Source: Posidonia oceanica | Lineage: Eukaryota; Streptophyta; Magnoliopsida; Alismatales; Posidoniaceae | NCBI GenBank assembly: GCA_037176725.1 | Contig: JAZBRS010000039.1 | Coordinates: 27,688,001-27,752,000 of the forward strand | DNA: 64,000 bases | Direction of reading: 5' to 3' | Part shown: piece by piece, positions 44,367-55,594 of the stretch | Numbering within the stretch: the stretch's first letter is position 1 | How the letters are laid out: each line of letters starts with the position of its first letter | Notes under the pieces: model-generated | Told to the model about the DNA's origin: nothing | The model's input: only the letters and a program-made list of their open reading frames with translations | Databases searched by the model: none | Position numbers and translations under genes: made by a program

Positions 44367-46977
44367 CTACAGGCTAATGGGGGGTTGAGCCTCTGGTTGT
44401 ATGGCAAGCCTCGCGGTAGTACGCTCCGGCTTGGCATCCAGTCGGATCATGTGAATCTCCAACTCGGAGTTGGCAAGCGCCGCAAGATAGAGAGAGGAAG
44501 AGATGGGCACAGAAAGATCGTGAATAAGATCAGAAGGGTCCACCACAAACATAGTGGGCCTAGAGGGGAAGAGAGAATGCACACCTGAAGTCCCCACGCC
44601 TCCTGGGCCAGAATGCTCAGGCAGGGGCTGGTGGACGATGCTTGGATTATGGGGAGCTGTTCCTAATGCAGAGTGGGATGCTAGTGGAGGGGTGGAAGAA
44701 GATGCTGCCTCTCGAGTGTTGATACTGATGACCTTTCGGTCAATCAGGTCCTTCACGGCTCCCCGCAGAGTGAAGCAATTGTTCGTAGAGTGCCCGACTA
44801 CTCAATGAAAATCACAGAAGTGATCCGTCTTATACCACCTTGGAAGAGGATTCGGTGGTGGGTGGATTTCGGGGAGCGTGAGGAGTGACGCGACCTTGGG
44901 AAGGATGGCGCTCAACGGCTCCACTAGCTGAGTGTAGTTGCACTGAGGGTGGGGCCGTCTCTACCCTTGGTGTTGTCCTTGCCAAACCGCTGGGGCTGAG
45001 TAGACTGGTCGGGCGGTGGTGGTGATCTGTGGTGTGTGAGGTGCACTAGGTGTGGGTGCATACACTACCTGATTCGGGCCGGGCGGAGCTACCATGTGGA
45101 CAGGAGCAGCAGGAGAGTCGACGTAAGCAACTGCGGGCCATGGGGGATCCCTCCTTCTGGGGTTGTTGTTGTTGTTACCGTTGCCGTTGTTATTGGTGTT
45201 GCTACTGCTACCATCGCTGCTGGGGGATGTGGCATGCTTGGTGAAGACGGAGAGCGTTGGGAAATTGCCACTCCGAAGGGTGCTCTCCACGCGTGTGCCG
45301 ACCTGAATCAAAGATGCAAAACTAGTGACAGCCTGAATGGCAAGCAGAGCTCCAGTGGATGGTTGCGCGCCCCGAATGATAATCTCGATAGATTCCTCAT
45401 CAGAGGGTCTATCACGAACTTGTGCAGCTAGGGTGCACCAACGGCGACGTACTCCCCGAACGGCTCGTTGTTCCTCTGCATGAGAGCAACAAGGTCCTCG
45501 CGCTTAGGGACCAAGTCAAGATTGAAGGAATACTGTTCCAGGAATGCCCTGCCTAGGTCATTGCAAGTCTTAATGGTGGCCATATCAAGTGATGTAAACC
45601 ACTTGAGGGCTGGGCCAGTTAGACTCTTTTGAAACAGGCGGATCAACAACCTGTCATCAACCTGAAGCTAAGCCAAGTCTCCTCAATACACCTTCAAATG
45701 GGCGTTGGGGCAGCCCCTACCATTGTATTTGTCAAATGCCGGGATCTTGAATTTTGATGGGAGTACCGCCTCTGGAAAGCAACAGAGGTCCCGGAACTGG
45801 TAGGAGTGGAAGTCCACGCCCTGCACTTGTCGAAGTGCTTTCTCTAGAACGGCGAACCTGTCGTCGTTGGATCCTGGAGTTGCTGCCAAAGGAGATGGGA
45901 CAGCAAGGGTAGGGACTACATACGCCGTATGGGTCGCACCGAGGTGCTCCTCTGGATCCACCATCGCGTCGCCTGGTGAAGCAATGGAATGGCCGGCGTA
46001 TCCATGCAGATGTGCAGTGGGTGCTGTGGGTGGTGCAAAGTTTGCAGGGGGAATTACTGATGCATTGGATGGGGGTATGCAGGATGCTGTGTAGTGAATT
46101 GTGGAGATCGTGGGAGCAACAGCTGCTGCAGTGGCACGGTGCCAGGCAGCAGGCTAGAGAAGTGCTGTGCTCGAACCAGCCTGAGGGGCTGGCCACCAGG
46201 TGGTGGAGGTGCATGCTGTGTGGTGAATGAAGTGTGTGCAGAAGGGGGAGGCTATGCCCCTACCACCGGAGCAGAGAGCAGCTGGGGTGATGGCTGGGGC
46301 GGTAGGGCAGCAGGGAATGCCTAGAGAGCAGGAACAGAATGCAGAGGGACCTCAGGTGCAGAAGGAGCTGGAGGAGGGCGGGCAGACAGAGCCAGGCCCT
46401 GAAATATCTGGGCAAGCTCCGCCAAGCGCTGGTACCGCTCTTCAAGGGTCCCGTCAATGGGAATGCTGAATTGCAGTGCCGACGAGGGACCAGATGGGGA
46501 GGACTCAGACTGTCCAGGAGGATAAGATCCTAAGGCGGAAGTTGCCGCAGCAGGGTAGGCGTCAAAAGTTACAATACCTAGGGAAGGAGGGGGCAGAGGC
46601 ACCTCTGGAGCGCGAGCGTAAGTCACCAAGATGGGATCAGTGACCGGGTCGAGAGTAGTGTGAGTCTGCCATTGCCCCACAGGATGCTGGGGTGCCTTGG
46701 GCGATAGAGGGGGAAACCTTGGTGTCACCAAGGGTACAGGAGGAATGGAAACAAGAATCGGAGGAGCTGAAACAGAAGTCCCCTCCGGAACAACAGGAGT
46801 GAGCAAAGGCTCAAGAGTGCACTGGGCCATGGCTGACCGAGAGCGTGTAAGAATAGGGCTACGACGGATAGGTGAAGAAGGACGCCTAGGAGGAGCTATA
46901 TTCGCGAAGGCGAATAGCTCAGGAAAGGGAGGGTCGAAAACAGAAGACGCAACAGAGGCGTCAGTGAAGTGAAGCAC
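44367..46977 (-). pseudogene. gag: Tat-main gag
   Basis: Structural particle protein. A Pro-rich N-terminal part (46321-46977, open frame, beginning near MLHFTDASV or MAQCTLEPLL) leads to the Gag core: PSKFKIPAFDKYNG, then LIRLFQKSLTGPALKWFTSL and FLEQYSFNLDLVPKREDL (about 45430-45770). It continues with AAQVRDRPSDEESIEIIIRG in another frame, and a CDFH..VGHSTNNCFTLRGA knuckle-like motif near 44790-44830. Frame changes lie near 46010 and near 45450. Several stops interrupt it, for example TGA within the knuckle where CGA is likely. The part at 43924-44366 is degraded Pro-rich linker. Confidence 0.82.
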
Positions 46978-47946
46978 TCAAGCCCCGACAAGGGAACTTG
47001 CTCACTGATCTCTGTTGCAAACAAAGCAAACAGGTGTCAGAACCTGAAGGAAAAAGCAAATGTTTAGTTGGTGGTATGAATGCAATCATGTAGATGGTAT
47101 GCTATCTAGCATGCTCTCTAGCATGCTCTCTCTCACCAATCTAGTGTGTCCTAGTAAGTTGTCTACTTCGGACTCACAAGTGTACGGGTCACCGACTTAG
47201 TCAGAAAGTAAGGCTCCCGTCTAGACCCTAGCCCAGAGCTCAGCTATGATGAGTGGTGTAGTAGTGGCCTTGACCCTGCCTAGGCATGGGCTGTACCTAC
47301 TAGCAACACCGACACGACCCCTGACAAGGGAGGACAGACCGATCGACTTGCTCTGTGCCAAAGCAGCTGAACAAGAGATTGGGACCGTCCTTCTCAAACT
47401 AATAGGTAGACTCAGGGATGAGGAGATGCATGCCCTATATGATGCTTCATGCAAAATGATTAAAGTTTTTTAATCTTGCGTGTTTTATTAACCCAAGGGG
47501 TGGAAGTGTGTTGAGGTCTCTAGTAGATCCTAGATGTGACTTTTACTTGCTGTTTTTATTTGCCAAGGGAAGGGGAGCAACATGTCTCTAGTTGTTCTTA
47601 ATCCTAAAGCGAAAGGGGAAGAAAACACCCAATCATGGCAAGCAATCAACACACAACACTTCAAAAAGCATGGTCATGTTATGTGCTAAGTGTATGTGGA
47701 CATGATAGTGGAAAGAAACACTTAGCATGTCAAAAGGCATAGTATGCAGGGCATGTGCGTGTGCAGTGGCATAGCAAGGGTGTAAAACAAAGCAATTACC
47801 ACTCAAAAGGCATGTATAGGTGCCAAACAAGTATTTAGACATGCATTATGCGAGAAAATAAAATAACGATAAGCCAGCTGGTAAATAAGTAAAGATAGGT
47901 AAGCAATAGAGCATGTAAAGGTAAAGCAGGCAATAAAGCATGTAAA
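46978..47946 (-). other. Tat-main leader, left part
   Basis: Non-coding leader upstream of gag, interrupted by a solo LTR and continued at 53771-53969. It has mixed composition with many GCATG words (47640-47950). No structured feature or uORF could be supported. Confidence 0.6.
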
Positions 47947-47951
47947 CAGGT

Positions 47952-50900
47952 TGTAGTAATCCCAATCAGAATCAGGCTTACTATTGGCGGCGAGGTCCGA
48001 GGAGGAGGGCTCAACTCGAAAACACTTAAAATAGAGAAGAAAAGATAAGAAAAGAAGAAGATAAGACAAATCAGAGTCGCCACCGTGTCTATTATCGAGA
48101 GACAAGGAAAACCGGGGGAAATGCGTGAATTAACACGCAAAACCAAGCAAGAAATGCAAAGTAAAGCAATGCAAAGGAAAACAAATGCAAATACATGCAA
48201 ATGAGATGACTCATGCCTAAGATGAGGGCGATATGGTCATTGCGGGCCAAAAGACTGGGCAAGGACTCCTGTTACGCGCGGGGAAGGTGTTAGGCACCCC
48301 CGATACGCCCGAGAATCGGTCTTTCTAGGCTTACGCTCGCATACGCAGGGAAATGCAGATTTGAATGCCTAAATGCCAATGAATGCCTGAATGAATGCTC
48401 ATAGGTGTGCTCTAAGTGGTAGGATGCAATGCAGGAAAGTAAACGTGCAGTCTAAGTACTCAGCAGCGCTGTCTGTGTTCCGAACCAGGCGAAACCTGGC
48501 TCGTGAGAACTCCAGGCAGTAAGCATCACTGCCCTATATGCAAATGCAAGCGGAAAAGCAAAACGACGGTAAAACCAAGCAATGCAGGCGACATGCAAGA
48601 GAAAACGGCGTAAAGCACGCGAAACAATGCAAGAAACGAGAGCAGCACGCAAAACGGTGCAAGAAAACAAGACGGGCATGCAAAACGGTGCCAAAAAGCG
48701 AAGCGGGCATGCAAAACGGTGCCAAAAGCGAAGCGGGCATGCAAAACGGTGCTAAAAGCAAAACGGGCACGCAAAATAGTGCCAAAGACAAAGCGGGCAC
48801 GCAAAACGGTGCCAAAGACAAAGCGGGCACGCAAAACGGTGCCAAAAGCAAAGCGGGCACGCAAAACGGTGCCAAAAACAAAGCAGGCACGCGAAACGGT
48901 GCCAAAAACAAAGCGGGCATGCAAACGGTGCCAAAGACAAAGCGGGCACGCAAAACGGTGCCAAAAGCGGCGGAATAAAACCTCGGCAAAACCATGCAGA
49001 TGCAAATGCAAGGAGTGAGAACAAGAGAAGCGAAAGGGGCGGCAAACAGTGTGTGTGTGAGAACAGGCACTGTTTAAGGGCCACGGAGAGTAGGTGTGAA
49101 GACCTACACTGGGGAGAACAAGCAAGTGGAGGGATTACCACCGCTTTGTGACTGTTTCCCACTAAACCGCTCCACAATGTGTCTCGCACGCTGCCCAAAG
49201 CTCGCGGTGCGATCGGATCGTGGAAAAGGTGGAAGAAAGTCGCAATAAGTGGTGAATCCAGGGGAAACACGACACAAAACACTTGGGAATACGCGAAAGG
49301 GGGAGCAGAATTGATGGGTAAGAAGAGGAAGTCCTATTCTACATGATCGAGGAAACAAAAAGCAAAAACGATGCATGCAATGCAAATAGTATGCAAATGA
49401 ACGCTGTGCAGGGGTTCAAAAGGACGTACCTGGAAAATCTGGGGCCTGATTTGAGGTCTGCTTGGTCCATGCTGAAGAGCGCTCCGTCGGGGTCGTCCAG
49501 GTAGCTTGTTTGAGAAGATCCAACGGTCGGATTGGAAGATATCACAGTTTCAAGGCAGAGGGGCCAGAACAGGGGAGAAGAATGGATCTAAGTGTATAGG
49601 GGGTCCTAGAGGTGTGCAAAACAGGTCCTCCCTTGTGAATGGGAGCTAATGATACTTAAGTGTGTGCAGAGGATGCAAAAAACTAGAATGCATGAGTGCA
49701 ATGCATGCAGAATGCAAGACAAGGCTTAAGGGTGATTTTTCAGAAAATTGGGGTCTGAAATGCAATTTTTGAAAGGATGGGGGTCTAAATGCAAAGATTT
49801 TGAAAAGTTTGGGGCTTTCATGCAAGGATTTTGAAAAAAGGAGGGTCTGCATGCAATTTTACAAAAGACAGGGTTTAAAATGCAATTTTCCAAGAGGGGT
49901 ATGCATCAGGGCAAGTTTTGAAAACATGTGGCAGGTTAAGATGCAATTTTAAAATCATTGGGATCCAAAATGCAATTTTTCCAGCAAAACAGGGGTCTAG
50001 TGGGTCTGGGAATGCAGATGGGGGACCTATATGCAATTTTCCAAACATGTAGGGGCTAAAATGCAATTTTATAAGCAAAATATGCATTTAAAAGACAGAC
50101 AGAGGACTGATATGCAATTTTCAAATTATGCAGGGTCAAAAATGCAATTTTATAAGCAAAATATGCATTTAAATGACTACTGTGCATTAGGGAAGGACCT
50201 ATATGCAAAAATCAGAAAACAGGGGGGAAAGAATGCAATGCAGCAACCAAAAATTGAAAAATAAAAGCTAAGTTAACTGGACAGAGGACCAAATTGCAAT
50301 TATAGAAAACAGTAAGGACCCAAAATGCAATTTTACATGGCAAACTTAGAGGATTAAATCAGATTAATTAACTGCAGGACTAACATGCAATAATCAAAAG
50401 CTGGAGGGCCAAAATCAAATTTATTACTGAAGGAAAGCACAGTAAAAGGACTGACATGCAAATAAAGAGAACTACATATTTTTCATGCAATTTTATATGG
50501 TTTTAACTCAGAAATAAACAGATTTAATCAAATAAAGGACCTGAACGCAAATAAGCAAGAACTGAGACCAAAAATGCAATATTTGGTAAAATATCATAGA
50601 TAGCAAAAAATAAAAGCACAGTAAATGGCCGACGGCCATGGACACTGTAGCAAATGCTACCAGTGCCCATGAACGCCGGCACCGGGAGGCTGGAGCTACG
50701 CAGACCGGTGGGAAGGCTTCACCAGGTCCTAACGGAGCTCGGGCGACGTCCGGCGAGGCTCGACGCTGCCTGGAGCGAACCAGAGAAGTCACCGGAGATC
50801 TGCAGACCTTCTCAGGCGCAGTCCGGGCGGACGAGGTGGCGTCGCTGCGATTTGAAGGCCGGAGCATGCTTCTGGGGCCCGTGTGGAGCGGAGACAGTTG

Positions 50901-53765
50901 CTGGAGCGACGTTCTGCTGCCCGGAGCGGCGAGACGCGCAGTGAAGCTCGCCGAAGAAGACGACGCTGACCTGGCATTGACTCGGTGCAGGAGAGAGAGA
51001 GATCCCAGTCTAATGGGCGGAAAAGCAAGAGGAGAAGGAGACTAACCTAGGGATGAAGAGAGCTACCTGTTTCCGTGGCTGAGGAGTCCTCTCGACGTCG
51101 GTCGACTTTGCAGAAGGCGGCGAGCTCGGTCTAGCTGCTGCGGGCGTCTCCGGTTGCTTCTGGGCGTCCGGTTCTGCTCAGCGCGACGCTCCGGAGCTTG
51201 CTGAATGATCGGAGGGCAGCTGCGAAGACCGGCGCGACAAATGGGTTCAGTGGGTTCACAACTGGATGCCGGAGGTGGGGGTGGATGTCCGCCGCTCTCT
51301 GGATCAATTAGAGGGTGGTGGCGACTTGCTGGAGGTTGGGTGAAGGGTTTTGGGTGGTTAAATTGGATCGTGGGGACCTGTGGGTGGAGTTTGCAGGCGG
51401 GGTGATCTTCTGGCAAAGGAAGGTCACAGGTGTTTGTGGTGGCTTGCTTGGTCTGTGGTGGTGATGATGGCTGAGGCTCAGGTGGTTTAGGGAGCTAGTG
51501 ATTCAGGGAGTCAGGTGTTGCGATTTGGGAAGATTTCGTGAGCTGTGGAGTCAGTAATTTGAGAAAGAAGGTGTTGGGTTGCTGAGTTGGAAATGGGGTA
51601 GTCGGGGATGATTTCAGGATGACTTCGGGTGTGGAATGAAAGGGTGAAGATGCTGGAAGTTTGGTCGAGATTGAGGGAGGAATTGGGAGAGTTTTGCTGG
51701 GTGGAATGGGTGCTGGATTGGATGGAATGGAAGAGGAGGAAAGGGGCTGATTTTTGCAGAGGAAAGGGAGGGGAATTGCGAGGATTCTGGGTGCTGGAGG
51801 CTTTCTCTCTCAGGACGACGCGAAGAGGCTGGAAGGAGGAGAAGACCTGGAAGCTTTATGCAGCTGCGGAGGACAGACGCGCGCTGGGATTCAAATCCCC
51901 ACTAGCGGGAGCACTGCTGCTGATGGAGAGGCAGTCGGCGAGGAGACGAGCAGTAAATGCCCTCCTGGAAGTTCCGCTGAGAGCGGAGAGAAGGAAGGTG
52001 GACTGGTGCTGAGGTGATCGGGAGGGAGAAGCGAAGTTAAATTTTAAAGAAGACCGCGGGAAGGAGAAGAAGAAGTTGAAGAGGAAGAAGAAGAAGAAGG
52101 AGGGAAGAGGAGGGTGGATGGCGTGGGCGGGGCCGCGAGCTGAAGAAAGAAAAAGAAAGAAGGAAGGTGGGAACGGGCCGGACTAGGCCCAGCAGGAGAA
52201 AAAAAGAAAAAGAATAGGAAGAAAGGGAGAAAGAGGGGGGAAAAAAGAGGAGAAATAAATTGGATAAAAATAAAATAAAAATAGGTAAAATTATTAGAGT
52301 GATTGTATTTTAAGTTAGGACCGTGATTAAATTTTTTAATGACTGTTTTCAGTTGGTTAATCAGGTTTAGAGGGATTTTGGGTTTGATTAGGGTTTTAAG
52401 GGTTTTCTTTGTTTTTAATTTGTTTTTTATTTTGATTAAATGTTTGTTAAGTCTTTTAAGTTGTTTTTTAATTATGTTTTTCTTGTTAAGTACTTGGGAT
52501 GTTAATTAGGATTTTTTAAGGTTTGTTTTTAGATTAATTAGAGTGAGTTTTAGATTTTAATCTTTTAGGATTTTTTTAGGTCTTCTTTGATTTGCTTTTC
52601 CTTAATTTCGTTTGTTAAATTCTTTTAGCATTTTTTTTTTTAGGTTAGGTTTTCTTGTTAAGTTTTTAATTAGCTGTTCTTAAATTTTAATTGTTTGTTT
52701 TATTATTTTTTTAATTATGTTTTCGATTTTTCTTTTGAGAGTTGTTAAGTTAGGTTTTTCCTTCTTAATTATTAGCCCTTGCATTTCTTAAGTGTTTTCT
52801 TTCTTTTAGGGTTTGTTTTCTTGGTTGTTTTTAATAGGATTTTACTTTTAGCTGTTTTGATTACATTTTGGTTTTTTCCTTGATTTTACAGCATTTTCTC
52901 TTTGTTTGTTTTGTATTTTTTAGCTTGCATTCTTGTTTTTTGGCTTTAGTTAGATTTAGTTGGGTTTAGGTTTTTAATTGTTTGCTTAATATTTTTAATT
53001 ATTTTTCTTATGGTTTTGGTTTGTTTTCCTTTTTTTTTAAAGTTTTTAGAGGTTTTTAAGGATTTTTTAGGGGCGTAGCAAGAGAAAGAAAAAGAAAAGG
53101 AGAAGGAAGAAGAAAAGGGAAAAAAGGAGGAATAAAAGGGAAAGAGAGGAGTTGAAAGAAAATAATTTTTTGAAAGTCAAGGAAATTGCTAAAAATAAGA
53201 TAAAAATAGGAACAAGATTGAGAAGAGATAGATGCACAAGGGGGGCCCACAGCCAGGCAAGAAAAAAGGAGAGAAGGGGATGAAAAGAAGGAGGATAATC
53301 AGGAGAAAGAGAGGAGAGAGAAAAGGATAATCCTGGAGAGAGAAAACGATAATTTGGGTGAATGGAGGGCTTAAAGGTTTTGAAAAAGGGTGAAAATTAG
53401 GGAATGTGTTGCCTAGGGTTTCTAGTGTTGGTTCCAGGGGTTTGGTTTAGTTTTGAGAAAGTTTTGGAAGGGTTTTCAGGTGTAGAAAAAGGGTAGTTTT
53501 ACCTAGGTTTTCTAGGGTTTTTGGGAATGGTCTTGGGTTGAAAATTTCTAAGTGTTTGGGTAGGTTTGCTAAGTAGGGGTTGATGGGTTTTCCTATGGTT
53601 TTTGGGCAGGTTTTGGGCTTGGGAAAAGGGTGTAGGCTTAGGTCAAGTTTGGCTTGTTTTGAAGGGTAAGATGAAGGGGATTGGTGTAGTTTTGACCTAG
53701 GTTTAGATCCAGAAGTCACCAGAAGGTCCCAAATGGTCCAAGCCTGTCAAGATGGGGTGTCAACA
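47952..53765 (-). mobile_element. solo Tat LTR D, 5.8 kb, with CAGGT target duplication
   Basis: Starts TGTAGTAATCCC and ends GGGGTGTCAACA (reverse complement of TGTTGACACCCC). Directly flanked by CAGGT at 47947-47951 and CAGGT at 53766-53770, a perfect 5-bp duplication, with no internal region between. It therefore is a solo LTR formed by intra-element recombination, sitting in the leader of Tat-main. Internal order matches LTRs B and C: conserved block (48263-48318), 30-bp array (48640-48975), ATGCAATTTT region (49690-50620), GC-rich region (50630-52150), and T-rich and purine-rich U3. No gene supported. Confidence 0.92.
48640..48975. repeat. 30-bp tandem array in solo LTR D
   Basis: About eleven units of GCACGCAAAACGGTGCCAAA with AACAAAGCGG, very regular between 48690 and 48970. 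Same position and related unit as the arrays in LTRs B, C and E. Confidence 0.88.
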
Positions 53766-53770
53766 CAGGT

Positions 53771-53969
53771 AAGGCAAGCAAAAACAATGCAAGCAGAAAG
53801 CCAGGGAGGAGAACCAGGGTCTGAATCCTTAGCAAAGACACCACTGTGCGACTTGCGGGGAATCAAGACAAAAGAGAAAGCAAATAGGCAAGGCAAAGGC
53901 ACAAGGCAAGCAAAGAATGCAAAACCCAAGCGGCACGGAAGCCGAAAAATGAAAGCCAGAGTCTAATAT
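53771..53969 (-). other. Tat-main leader, PBS-proximal part
   Basis: A-rich leader of about 200 bases between the solo LTR and the primer binding site. Together with 46978-47946 it makes a leader of roughly 1.2 kb. No ORF. Confidence 0.6.
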
Positions 53970-53986
53970 CCCCAGCGGAGTCACCA
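53970..53986 (-). other. primer binding site of Tat-main
   Basis: The minus strand reads TGGTGACTCCGCTGGGG one base after the LTR end CTACA. It begins with TGG, as needed to pair with a tRNA CCA end. Sites of this form in Tat/Ogre elements are usually assigned to tRNA-Arg (from memory). Confidence 0.82.
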
Positions 53987-53987
53987 C

Positions 53988-55594
53988 TGTAGCGATCCCG
54001 TGGAGCTTCCGCGATCGTCTGTGGACACTGCTGGAGCTCGCATGCACCGATTCGGAAAACCAGGTTCACTATTAGCAGGTGATCCAAGGAGGAAACTCGA
54101 CTCAAAACACCGAAAACAGAGGCGAAAAGCCAAAGGTAAGAAGAAAAAGAAAGGAAAGACAAAAAGGAGTCGCCACCATGTCTATTAAGTCGGGAGATAA
54201 GGAAAACCGGAGAAATGCATGAAAAACATGCAAAACAACACAAGAAGATGCAACCCATTGCAAATGCTATGCAAAGAGGATGTCTCGTGCCAAAGACGAG
54301 GGCAAAAGGGTCATTGTGGGCCAGAGAAAGGGTAAGAACTCCTGTTACGCACGGGGAAGGTGTTAGGCACCCCCGACACGCCCGAGAAGCGGTCTTTCTA
54401 GGCTTACTCTCGCTTTTGATGGAAAATACATGTTTTGAATGCCTAAGTGCCATGAATGCCTAATTAGATGCTCAAATGTGTGTTCTAAGTGTTGAATTGC
54501 GTGCAAGGAATTAAATGTGCTATCTAAGTGCTCAGCAGCGCTGTCTGTGTTTCGAACCAGGCGGACCTTGGTTCGTGAGTACTCCAGGCAGTAAGCATCA
54601 CTGCCTTAATGCAAATGCAAGCGATTAAAACAAAATGCCGGTAAAACCACACAATGCAGGGGTGCGACAAGCAAAGGGGAAAGCAAACCCAGGTGGAAAA
54701 CAAGCAATGCAAGTGTAAAAGCAAAACATCGGAAAAGCCACGCAATGCAGAGGTATGACAAGCAAAGGGGAAAGCAAATCCGGGCGAAAAACAAGCAATG
54801 CAATCGTGAAAGCAAAACATCGGAAAAGCCACGCAATGCAGGGGTACGACAAGCAAAGGGGAAAGCAAATCCGAGCGGAAAACAAGCAATGCAAGTGTAA
54901 AAGCAAAACATCAGAAAAGCCATGCAATGCAGGGGTATGACAAGCAAAGGGGAAGATTAGACGACATGACAGGTGTCAACCGGGCAGTTAGGGCTGCCAG
55001 CCCGGATACAAAGGCGAGATAAGCGATGTGAGTGTGAAACAAACACCGGATAAGAACCACACAATGCAGGTGTGAAGACCTGCAAAGGGGAAAGAAAGCA
55101 AGCGGAGGGATCACCACTATTCTGTGACTGTTTCCCACTAAACCGTCCCACGATGTGTCTCGCACACTGCCCAAAGCTCGCTGCGCGATCGGATCGTGGG
55201 AAAAGGGGGAAGAAGGCCGCGATCAGTAGTGAATCCGAGGGAAAACTCAACCCAAAGACACTAAGAAGATGCGAAAGGAGGAGGTAGAGTAGATAGGCAA
55301 GAGGGGAAGCCCTATTCTACATACGTAGATAACAAGGTGCGAAAAACAATGCATGCAATGCAAATGACAGGCAACAAATGATATGCAATGATTCAGAAGG
55401 ACTTACCTTGGAGATCTGAGGCCTGATCTGAGATAATCATGGTCAGCAGGGAAGTCCACTCTGCCAGGATGATCCGGGTAGCTTGGTTGCGAAGATCCGA
55501 CAATCCGATCGGAAGATATCCAGGCTTCAAGGCAGAAGGCCCAAGGGACAAGGAGAGAAAGGGATCTAAGTGCAAAAAGTCCCTAGGAGTGTGC
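53988..55594 (-). mobile_element. Tat-main 5' LTR, U5-side segment
   Basis: Starts TGTAGCGATCCCGTGGAG, matching 16397. Contains GGAGTCGCCA (54166-54175), the conserved block (54340-54397), the 91-bp array (about 54660-54955) and the GGCAG-TTAGGG-CTGCC hairpin (54983-54998). It is broken at 55595 by the chromovirus. The remaining U3-side part must lie beyond the window. Confidence 0.82.
54660..54955. repeat. 91-bp tandem array, 5' LTR copy
   Basis: Same unit, and about the same number (a little over three), as 17070-17365 in the 3' LTR of the same element. The two arrays were probably identical at insertion and can be used to date it. Confidence 0.85.
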
